NCBI GenBank assembly: GCA_025935655.1
Contig: JAICUV010000066.1
Span: 1-13,970, forward strand
DNA: 13,970 bases
From: Chloroflexota bacterium
GTDB lineage: Bacteria > Chloroflexota > Limnocylindria > Limnocylindrales > CSP1-4
Direction: 5' to 3'
Under the pieces are notes generated by a model that was not told where the DNA came from, did no database searches, and saw only the letters and a list, made by a program, of their open reading frames with translations. The first letter of the stretch is position 1. Each line of letters begins with the position of its first letter. Made by a program: the position numbers and the translations under genes. Below are positions 1-5,371 of this stretch, piece after piece.

Positions 1-74
1 AGCACACGACGGTTGACCGCGCGGCGGCTCGATGAGCGAGCACGTCGATGCACGCCCCATCGCGATGATCGCCC

Positions 75-185
75 GGCGAACGGCGGCTGGGCGAACGGCC
101 GGTCGGGCAAACGGCCGGCTGGGCGAACCCTCGGCGAGCCGGCTGGACGAACAGCGCGTTGGGCGAACGCCCGGCGAGCCGGGCT
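75..185. repeat. Degenerate tandem repeat, units of about 16 and 24 bp
   Basis: Six consecutive units each begin with GGGCGAACG or a close variant: 75-88, 89-104, 105-120, 121-144, 145-160 and 161-185. Units four and six are longer because they carry an extra CGGCGAGCCGG-like block, which creates inverted repeats (for example GCCCGGC at 169-175 with GCCGGGC at 178-184). No open frame through it looks like a protein; translations are low-complexity Ala/Arg/Gly. It fills most of the gene-free stretch before the hydrolase at 262. Bases 3-35 could encode the last ten codons of an upstream gene (reading HTTVDRAAAR then TGA), but this cannot be confirmed at the window edge. Confidence 0.6.
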
Positions 186-248
186 GGGCGCCTGAGCGGC
201 CGCGTGCCGACCAGCCTGGGCTGAAACGCTCGGAACGGCCGAATCGGT

Positions 249-254
249 CACAAT
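249..254 (+). promoter_or_regulatory. Putative -10 element (CACAAT) for a leaderless hydrolase mRNA
   Basis: CACAAT ends exactly 7 nt before the ATG at 262, and no purine-rich Shine-Dalgarno lies between them. This places the expected transcription start on or next to the A of the start codon. I see no good -35 box. The same spacing recurs before the genes starting at 1525, 6605, 7685 and 10169, which supports the call. Confidence 0.45.
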
Positions 255-261
255 CCCGGGC

Positions 262-1029
262 ATGTGCTTCGACCACGACTCGCGTCCGCCGATCCCCGAG
301 ATCGCCGGCGGCGCGCTGGACGCCCAGGAGGTCGAGCTCACGGCCGCCGACGGGAACCGGTTCATGGCGTACCTGGCCCGCGCGGCGGAGCCCACCGGGG
401 CCGGCATCGTCGTCCTCCCCGACGTCCGCGGCCTGGCCCCGTACTACCGCGAGCTCGCGCTGCGGTTCGCCGAGCACGGCGTGGACGCCATGGCGATCGA
501 CTACTTCGGGCGGACGGCGGGGATCGGCGAACGGGGCCCCGCGTTCGACCACGCGCCCCACGTCGCCCAGACGACCTACGCGGGGCTCCGGGCGGACATC
601 GAGGCCGCCGCGGCCCACCTGCGCCACGCGGCCGGCACGACGAGCCTGTTCACGACCGGGTTCTGCATGGGCGGCCGGACGGCGTTCCTCACGGCGGGCT
701 TCGGGCTGGGGCTGGCGGGCGTCATCGGCTTCTACGGCTGGCCGACCGGCGCCGCCCGCAACGACACGCCGGCACCGGCAGACGTCGCGGCCACCCTCGA
801 CGCCCCGATCCTGTCGATCTTCGGCGGCGCCGACCAGGGCATCACGCGTGAGGCCCGGGACGCCTGGGAGGCCGCCCTGACCGCCGCCGGGCGCGAGCAC
901 GAGACGGTCGTGGCGGTCGGCGCCCCGCACTCGTTCTTCGATCGCAAGGCGGACGAGTTCGCGGAGCAGTCCGCCGCGGCGTGGGCCGCGACGCTCGACT
1001 TCATCCGGGCGAGGACGGCCGCGGCGTGA
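262..1029 (+). CDS. Dienelactone hydrolase family protein
   Basis: A 255-residue alpha/beta hydrolase of the dienelactone hydrolase (carboxymethylenebutenolidase) family, likely cytoplasmic because no signal peptide is visible. The family triad is readable: nucleophile Cys135 in GFCMGG, Asp191 in GGADQG and His223 in APHSFFDR. A cysteine instead of serine nucleophile is the hallmark of true DLH-type enzymes, which hydrolyse cyclic enol-lactones such as 4-carboxymethylenebutenolide in chlorocatechol breakdown. Many family members have other, unknown ester substrates, and no catechol-pathway gene lies nearby, so the substrate is open. Length matches the family (about 230-260 residues). The ATG at 262 is chosen because the -10-like CACAAT lies 7 nt upstream and the family's N-terminal strand begins soon after. 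The last codons overlap the GTG start of the next gene, suggesting coupled expression. Confidence 0.88.
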   Translation: MCFDHDSRPPIPEIAGGALDAQEVELTAADGNRFMAYLARAAEPTGAGIVVLPDVRGLAPYYRELALRFAEHGVDAMAIDYFGRTAGIGERGPAFDHAPHVAQTTYAGLRADIEAAAAHLRHAAGTTSLFTTGFCMGGRTAFLTAGFGLGLAGVIGFYGWPTGAARNDTPAPADVAATLDAPILSIFGGADQGITREARDAWEAALTAAGREHETVVAVGAPHSFFDRKADEFAEQSAAAWAATLDFIRARTAAA

Positions 1030-1271
1030 GCTTCCTCAAGCGGCTCCTGGGCGGCGGCGCGGACGAGGCGCGTGACACCGAGCTCGATCGGACGCCGGCC
1101 GAGCTGCTCGCGGAGGAGCAGGAACGCGATCGTGAGCTGCTGCGCGCCGAGGCCGAGCGCATGGACGACGACTTCCTCCAGCGCCAGCTCCGCTACGCGG
1201 ACCGATCGTGGACGCCGCCCGCGCAGGGCGGCTCGCGGCGCTCGGACGACGAGGGCGCGGCCGAGGAGTAG
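1026..1271 (+). CDS. Small charged protein of unknown function, coupled to the hydrolase
   Basis: An 81-residue protein that I do not recognise. The GTG start at 1026 overlaps the hydrolase stop in a GTGA arrangement, typical of translational coupling. An ATG in frame at 981 is also possible but would overlap the hydrolase by 49 bp. The N-terminus MSFLKRLLGGG is short, basic and hydrophobic and could be an amphipathic membrane-touching helix. Residues about 22-55 are rich in Glu, Arg and Leu and should form a helix or coiled coil; the C-terminus is disordered and acidic (SDDEGAAEE). No catalytic motif or transmembrane segment is seen. The close coupling suggests a role linked to the hydrolase or simple co-expression; neither is shown. 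Its last codons form one arm of a hairpin. Confidence 0.7.
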   Translation: MSFLKRLLGGGADEARDTELDRTPAELLAEEQERDRELLRAEAERMDDDFLQRQLRYADRSWTPPAQGGSRRSDDEGAAEE

Positions 1272-1284
1272 CCCTCGTCGTCCG
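1243..1284 (+). terminator. Hairpin terminator candidate spanning a stop codon
   Basis: CGGACGACGAGGGC (1243-1256) and GCCCTCGTCGTCCG (1271-1284) are perfect 14-bp inverted repeats with a 14-nt loop. The left arm is coding sequence for the end of the small protein; the stop TAG (1269-1271) sits at the edge of the loop. No T-run follows, so it is not a classical intrinsic terminator. High-GC bacteria often show hairpins without a U-tract. It could also block antisense transcription from the minus-strand gene ending at 1340. Confidence 0.5.
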
Positions 1285-1339
1285 GAAAAGCAGCCCCCAG
1301 CGCGAGGGTGCGGCGGAAGAGCGGGCGCCCACCGCGGGA

Positions 1340-1525
1340 TCAGCGCCGGATCACCGCGAGGATCAGCAGGAGCACGACCGCGATCCCGATGACGGGCAGC
1401 GCCCCCGACGGCAGCGCCCGGCTCAGCGCATCCACCATGCCGGACAGCGCCGCGCCGATCCCGTTGATCGCGCCGCCGACCAGCCCCGAGATCCCGTCCC
1501 CGACCGCACGCCCGAGCCCGTCCAT
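1340..1525 (-). CDS. Small glycine-rich single-pass membrane peptide, unknown function
   Basis: A 61-residue peptide that I do not recognise. Residues 1-40 are glycine- and alanine-rich with glycines at 3, 5, 9, 11, 14, 17, 18, 22, 24 and 29 mixed with Ile, Leu and Val, resembling a glycine-zipper amphipathic helix. Residues about 43-59 (PVIGIAVVLLLILAVI) form one transmembrane segment, followed by a terminal Arg-Arg that predicts a cytoplasmic C-terminus. The frame stays open upstream to 1732, but that extension has poor composition and would overlap the promoter of the divergent gene, so the ATG at 1525 is preferred; CACACT lies 7 nt before it and no Shine-Dalgarno is present. It could be a small membrane regulator, stress peptide or pore-forming peptide; nothing in the sequence decides between these. 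Confidence 0.6.
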   Translation of the reverse strand: MDGLGRAVGDGISGLVGGAINGIGAALSGMVDALSRALPSGALPVIGIAVVLLLILAVIRR

Positions 1526-1532
1526 CGCTCGC

Positions 1533-1538
1533 AGTGTG
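1533..1538 (-). promoter_or_regulatory. Putative -10 element (CACACT) for a leaderless membrane-peptide mRNA
   Basis: Read on the minus strand, CACACT ends 7 nt before the ATG at 1525, the same geometry as upstream of 262 and 6605. No Shine-Dalgarno is visible. This is the main sequence support for the short start of the membrane peptide. Confidence 0.4.
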
Positions 1539-1594
1539 CGGGCCGCGTCAAGCCGTCGGGCGACGAAGGAGCACAGACGACAGACGAGTGACGA

Positions 1595-1626
1595 CGGACG
1601 GCATCGACGGATGACGATGCCGTCCG
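1595..1626. repeat. Perfect 12-bp inverted repeat in a divergent intergenic gap
   Basis: CGGACGGCATCG (1595-1606) and CGATGCCGTCCG (1615-1626) pair perfectly around an 8-nt spacer. It sits near the middle of the 197-bp gap (1526-1722) between the minus-strand membrane peptide and the plus-strand secreted protein, where two divergent promoters are expected. It may be a regulator-binding operator for one or both genes, or a hairpin insulating the two units. The rest of the gap holds short GACGA-type repeats around 1560-1600 and no gene that I can support. Confidence 0.55.
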
Positions 1627-1722
1627 GCCACTGACGCCCGGTGGCGGGGACGCACTCGCATCGCACCCTCCCGGGATCGGCCACAACCCGGCCGTCAACC
1701 CCGATCCCAGGAGTTCCCAACC

Positions 1723-2241
1723 ATGCGATCACTCGTCCGCATCGCCGCCCCCGTCATCGCCGCCGTCGCCATCGCGCTCGGTGGGGCGTCATCCGCCCTC
1801 GCAGCCTCGCGGGCGCCGTCCCACTGGTCGCCTCCGCCCGCATCAGCGCCCGTGCATGCGCCGTCCACCTGGATTCCGGGGCCCGCCTTCGACGCATCGC
1901 CCGGCTGGCTGGTCAACGACGCGTGGTGCTCCGGCGACGTCGCCTACATGACCTGCTTCGAGGTCACGGGCCGCGTCCAGTTCCTCATCGGCCAGGGCAC
2001 GAGCGGCATCGTCATCAACGTCCAGACGGACGCCGACCACTACGAGCAGGGCGTGCTCGTGGCATCGGACACGGAGATCTCGCACGAGCGCTTCGCCGTG
2101 AACCCGAACGGGACGTACACCACCAACGTGGTGACCCACACGCGGGTCAGCGACGGGGACGCTACCTGCTCCTTCCAGGAGGTGTACCGGATCGTCGACA
2201 TGGAGCTCGTGACCTCCCACGAGGGCGGCACCTGCGCCTGA
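1723..2241 (+). CDS. Secreted four-cysteine protein of unknown function
   Basis: A 172-residue exported protein without a family that I recognise. It has a standard Sec signal peptide: basic MRSLVR, hydrophobic residues 8-22, and a signal peptidase I site ALA-A after about residue 27. A proline- and serine-rich linker (about 30-58) leads to a compact domain of about 115 residues with cysteines at 69, 78, 149 and 171, spaced to form two disulfides outside the cell. The domain alternates polar and aliphatic residues as in a beta-sandwich or beta-barrel. No lipobox, cell-wall anchor or catalytic motif is visible. The start is supported by AGGAG at 1709-1713, 9 nt before the ATG; unlike its neighbours this gene therefore seems to have a leader. 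A hairpin at 2270-2300 follows, so it is probably monocistronic. Confidence 0.75.
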   Translation: MRSLVRIAAPVIAAVAIALGGASSALAASRAPSHWSPPPASAPVHAPSTWIPGPAFDASPGWLVNDAWCSGDVAYMTCFEVTGRVQFLIGQGTSGIVINVQTDADHYEQGVLVASDTEISHERFAVNPNGTYTTNVVTHTRVSDGDATCSFQEVYRIVDMELVTSHEGGTCA

Positions 2242-2269
2242 CCCACGGCACGAACCACGCTCCCCAGGC

Positions 2270-2300
2270 ACGCGCCGGGTCCGCATCGGGCCCGGCGCGT
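2270..2300 (+). terminator. Hairpin terminator candidate after the secreted protein
   Basis: ACGCGCCGGG (2270-2279) and CCCGGCGCGT (2291-2300) form a perfect 10-bp stem with an 11-nt loop, 28 nt after the stop codon of the secreted protein. No T-tract follows. Its position between two plus-strand genes fits transcription termination. Confidence 0.5.
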
Positions 2301-2381
2301 CCGATTCCGGGTCCCACGGGCCCGCCGGTTTGCGTACGCTGACGTGACAACACCCGCACCGGCACCCTGCAGGAGGGGGCG

Positions 2382-2612
2382 ATGAAGGAACGACTCATCG
2401 GCGACGACCAGCTGCTGGTCACGGCCGACACCACGATGGGCGACGCGCTCTGGGACTGGGTCGCCGCGGACGCGGCACGCCGGGCCCCGGACGGCTGGCG
2501 GATCGCGAACCTCGGCGCCGTGCCGACCTCGCTCCCGCAGCCCGCCGCACCCGGCTACGGCTACCCGCAGGGCGGCGCCGGCGTCGTGTTCTGGATCCTC
2601 TACCGCCGGTGA
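2382..2612 (+). CDS. Small hypothetical protein, first gene of a two-gene unit
   Basis: A 76-residue protein that I do not recognise. It starts at an ATG with a strong Shine-Dalgarno, AGGAGG at 2371-2376, 5 nt upstream, and a possible -10 (TACGCT) at 2335-2340. The first half looks like a helical segment containing Trp pairs (DALWDWVAADAARRAPDGWR). The second half is Pro/Gly/Tyr-rich (PAAPGYGYPQGGAG) and ends in a short hydrophobic strand, VVFWILYRR. There is no signal peptide and no full membrane span. Its stop overlaps the GTG start of the split-barrel gene by 4 bp, so the two are very likely translated together; a partner or accessory role is possible but only inferred. Confidence 0.7.
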   Translation: MKERLIGDDQLLVTADTTMGDALWDWVAADAARRAPDGWRIANLGAVPTSLPQPAAPGYGYPQGGAGVVFWILYRR

Positions 2613-3316
2613 GCTCCGTCCCGGAGCCCGAGTACCCGGCGGAGGACGCGCCGCCCGACGAAGCGGCCGCCAGACCGGCCTCCGACCGCACCCGGGTCCG
2701 GCGGCTGCCGAAGCGCGGGCGGTATGACCGCGCGACGCTCGACGCGATCCTCGACGCGGGCGTCATTGCCCACGTCGGGTGGACGGGCGAGGACGGCCAG
2801 CCCTATGCGACGCCGACGATCGCCTGGCGCCTCGGCGACCGGCTCTACTGGCATGGCTCGTCCGCGAGCCGGATGCTCCGCGCCACGGGCGGCGTCCGCG
2901 TGTGCGTGACCGTCACGCTCCTCGACGGCTATGTCCTTGCCCGGTCCGGCTTCAACCACTCCGTGAACTACCGGTCCGCGATGGTCCTCGGGACGGCGCA
3001 CGTCGTCACCGACCCGGCCGAGGAGGACGCGGCGCTCGAGGCGTTCATCGACGGCCTCTACCCGGGCCGCTGGGCTCAGCTCCGGCCGATGACGGCCAAG
3101 GAGCGCAAGGCCACGACCGTCCTGTGGATGGACCTGACCGAGGCGTCGGCCAAGCTGCGCGCCGAGGAGAACCACGACGACCCCGGCGACGAGACGTGGC
3201 CGCTGTGGGCCGGCGTCATCCCGCTGCGCGTCGTGGCAGGCGATCCCGAGGCAGACCCGTTCGTGGGTGAGGGCGCCGAGACCCCCAACTTCCGCCTCCC
3301 CGGCGAGCCGCGGTGA
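2609..3316 (+). CDS. Pyridoxamine 5'-phosphate oxidase-like (NimA-type) FMN-binding split-barrel protein
   Basis: A 235-residue cytoplasmic flavin-binding protein of the split-barrel superfamily, closest to the Pyridox_ox_2 / nitroimidazole-resistance (NimA-like) branch. Residues 36-92 show the typical start: RGRYDRATLDAILDAG, then a strand with HVGW, QPYATPTIAWRLGDRLYWHG and SSASRML. The later conserved blocks NYRSAMVLGTA (120-130) and WAGVIPL (200-206) are also present. Family members reduce or bind small aromatic or nitro compounds with FMN; the true substrate here is unknown. The first about 34 residues are acidic, proline-rich and probably disordered. The start is GTG at 2609, overlapping the previous stop (GTGA). 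It converges with thrB, leaving only 3 bp between the two stop codons. Confidence 0.85.
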   Translation: MSSVPEPEYPAEDAPPDEAAARPASDRTRVRRLPKRGRYDRATLDAILDAGVIAHVGWTGEDGQPYATPTIAWRLGDRLYWHGSSASRMLRATGGVRVCVTVTLLDGYVLARSGFNHSVNYRSAMVLGTAHVVTDPAEEDAALEAFIDGLYPGRWAQLRPMTAKERKATTVLWMDLTEASAKLRAEENHDDPGDETWPLWAGVIPLRVVAGDPEADPFVGEGAETPNFRLPGEPR

Positions 3317-3319
3317 CCG

Positions 3320-4279
3320 TCAGCCCTCGCTGATCGTCGGACCCGCGTTCCGCGGCGCGACGACCGCCGTCCGACCGTCCAGCCCCACCGCGGCCGCGGC
3401 GTCCGCGAGCGCCCGTTCCACGGGTGCGGCGTCCGCGCCCGGCGCGACGAACGCGAGCACCGTCGAGCCTGCCCCCGAGAGGAACGCGCCCAGCGCCCCG
3501 GCCTCGCGAGCCGCCCCGGTCAGCGCGGGCAGCTCCGGGTACGCCACCGCGCGGTAGGGCTCGTGGATGCGGTCCACGGTGAGGTCGGCCAAGAGCTCGA
3601 AGCGGCCCGACGCGATCCCCGCGACGCCGATCGCGATCCGGCTCATGTTGCTCACGGCGTCCCGCAGGGGGACCTCGGCCGGGAGGACGCCCCTCATGTC
3701 CTCGGTGGAGAGCCGTCGCCCGGGGATGAACAGGACGCACCGGAGGCCCTCGGGGGCGTCGAAGCGGACGGCCTCGACCCGCTGTCCGAGGTGCGCGCTC
3801 ACCACGAACCCGCCCAGCAGGACCGCGGCCGCGTTGTCGGGATGGGACTCGATGGTCGTCGCGATCTGGAGCAGCCGGAGCGGGTCCACCGCGGACGCGC
3901 CGGCCGCACAGGCGAGCGCGTCCCCGAGCACGACCCCGCCGACCGTCGCCGCCGCCGACGAGCCGAGCCCGCGCGACAGCGGGATCCGGTTGTGCATCGC
4001 GATCCGCCAGCCGAGCCACGCGGGCGCCGGTCCGAGCTCCACGGCGAGCGCCGCCTCGAGCCCCGCGACGAAGCGGTTGTCGCGGCCCGGCGCGAGGTCG
4101 CCCTCGCCCTCGCCGGTCACGTCGAGCCCGATGGTGCCGTCCCCCTCGACCGCCTCGACGGTCACGCGGTTGGTGAGCTCCAGCGCGAGGCCCAGGCAGT
4201 CGTAGCCCGCCCCGAGATTCGCCGACGAGGCCGGGACGTCGATGGTCAGCCGCCGGCCGACGAGCTCGCGGTAGCTCAC
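3320..4279 (-). CDS. thrB: Homoserine kinase
   Basis: A 319-residue GHMP-family kinase that phosphorylates homoserine with ATP to O-phosphohomoserine, the fourth step from aspartate to threonine. All three GHMP motifs are visible: PASSANLGAGYDCLG at 16-30, the phosphate-binding PLSRGLGSSAAA at 100-111, and the C-terminal FLSGAGST at 266-273. The ThrB-typical SHPDNAAA stands at 145-152. Length fits the family (about 300-320). The start is GTG at 4279, overlapping the thrC stop as GTGA; the open frame runs far upstream on this strand, but that part is only a shadow of thrC. It is the last gene of the hom-thrC-thrB unit. Cytoplasmic; in known systems often inhibited by threonine. Confidence 0.95.
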   Translation of the reverse strand: MSYRELVGRRLTIDVPASSANLGAGYDCLGLALELTNRVTVEAVEGDGTIGLDVTGEGEGDLAPGRDNRFVAGLEAALAVELGPAPAWLGWRIAMHNRIPLSRGLGSSAAATVGGVVLGDALACAAGASAVDPLRLLQIATTIESHPDNAAAVLLGGFVVSAHLGQRVEAVRFDAPEGLRCVLFIPGRRLSTEDMRGVLPAEVPLRDAVSNMSRIAIGVAGIASGRFELLADLTVDRIHEPYRAVAYPELPALTGAAREAGALGAFLSGAGSTVLAFVAPGADAAPVERALADAAAAVGLDGRTAVVAPRNAGPTISEG

Positions 4280-5361
4280 CCCAGCTCCCAGCCCAGCGCC
4301 CGCGAGACGCCGAGGACCGTGGGCTCCGCCTCGAGCACCTCCACCGTCAGGCCCGACTCCGCGGTGGTCGGGTCCTTGAGGCCGTTGCCCGTGAGGACGC
4401 ACACGACGAGCGCGTCGCGTGCGAGCTCGCCCGCCCGGGCCGCCTTCGTCACGCCCGCGACGGAGGCCGCCGACGAGGGCTCGCAGAACACGCCCTCGAG
4501 CCTCGAGAGCGCCCGGTACGAGGCCAGGATCTCGTCGTCGGTGACGGCGGCGATGCGACCGCCCGAGATGTCGCGGGCCTTCGTCGCCAGCGACCACGAT
4601 GCCGGGTTGCCGATCCGGATCGCGGTCGCGATGGTCTCCGGGTGGTCGATGGGGTGGCCCGCGACGAGCGGCGCCGCGCCTGCGGCCTGGAACCCCCACA
4701 TCGCCGGCGTCGACGCCGCCAGCCCCGCCTCGTGGTACTCGCGGAATCCCCGCCAGTACGCGCTGATGTTGCCCGCGTTGCCCACGGGGATCGCGAGGAT
4801 ATCGGGCGCGCGGCCCAGGTCGTCGACGATCTCGAACGCGCCGGTCTTCTGCCCCTCGATTCGGTACGGGTTGACCGAGTTCACGAGCGTGATCGGGTGC
4901 TCCTCCTGCTCCGAGAGCGCACGCACGACCCGCAGCGCCTCGTCGAAGTTGCCGCTCACCGCCACGACCCGCGCCCCGAAGACCAGCGCCTGGAGGAGCT
5001 TGCCGATCGCGATCTTGCCGGCCGGCAGGACGACGACGCACTCGAGCCCGGCCGCCGCGGCGTACGCGGCCGCCGACGCGGACGTGTTCCCGGTCGACGC
5101 GCAGATGACGCTCCGCGCGCCATCCTCGAGCGCCTTCGCGACCGCCATGACCATCCCGCGATCCTTGAACGAGCCCGTGGGGTTCTGACCCTCGACCTTG
5201 AGGTACAGGTTGTCGAGCCCCAGCTCCGCGCCCAGGCGGCGCGCGTGGACGAGGGGCGTGAACCCCTCGCCGAGGCTCACGACCGGCGTCGTCTCGCCGA
5301 CGGGCAGGAAGGTGCGGTAGCGCTCGACGAGACTCGGGCGGCCGGCGCGCGGGGCGGTCAT
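4276..5361 (-). CDS. thrC: Threonine synthase (PLP-dependent)
   Basis: A 361-residue fold-type II PLP enzyme that converts O-phosphohomoserine to threonine and phosphate. The PLP lysine is Lys66 in PTGSFKDRG (61-69); the substrate/PLP loop STGNTSAS lies at 89-96; the phosphate-binding glycine-rich loop VGNAGN is at 193-198. The opening VSLGEGFTPLVHARRLG is typical of the short (about 350-residue) bacterial ThrC group, unlike the longer proteobacterial and yeast type. The ATG at 5361 is preferred; the frame is open further upstream, but that stretch is antisense-like and overlaps hom. It begins 10 bp after the hom stop, with no clear Shine-Dalgarno, and its own stop overlaps the thrB start, so translation is probably coupled. 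Cytoplasmic. Confidence 0.95.
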   Translation of the reverse strand: MTAPRAGRPSLVERYRTFLPVGETTPVVSLGEGFTPLVHARRLGAELGLDNLYLKVEGQNPTGSFKDRGMVMAVAKALEDGARSVICASTGNTSASAAAYAAAAGLECVVVLPAGKIAIGKLLQALVFGARVVAVSGNFDEALRVVRALSEQEEHPITLVNSVNPYRIEGQKTGAFEIVDDLGRAPDILAIPVGNAGNISAYWRGFREYHEAGLAASTPAMWGFQAAGAAPLVAGHPIDHPETIATAIRIGNPASWSLATKARDISGGRIAAVTDDEILASYRALSRLEGVFCEPSSAASVAGVTKAARAGELARDALVVCVLTGNGLKDPTTAESGLTVEVLEAEPTVLGVSRALGWELG

Positions 5362-5371
5362 CGGGTGGCGC

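Noticed and set aside
75..185. CRISPR array
   Set aside because: Units are short, directly abutting and degenerate, with no unique spacers, and no cas gene is present.
32..880. Long plus-strand frame with an ATG at 32
   Set aside because: Its translation is low-complexity Arg/Pro/Ser and it is out of frame with the hydrolase, whose catalytic motifs are intact from 262. It is a high-GC shadow frame.
1526..1732. N-terminal extension of the minus-strand membrane peptide to 1732
   Set aside because: It would run through the palindrome and over the start of the divergent secreted protein, its composition is unlike a protein domain, and the ATG at 1525 has a -10-like element at the right distance.
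4280..5041. thrB as part of a 573-residue fusion protein
   Set aside because: The extra N-terminal part lies antisense-frame over thrC in the same strand but another frame, and reads as Arg/Gly-rich noise. The ThrB family start fits GTG 4279.
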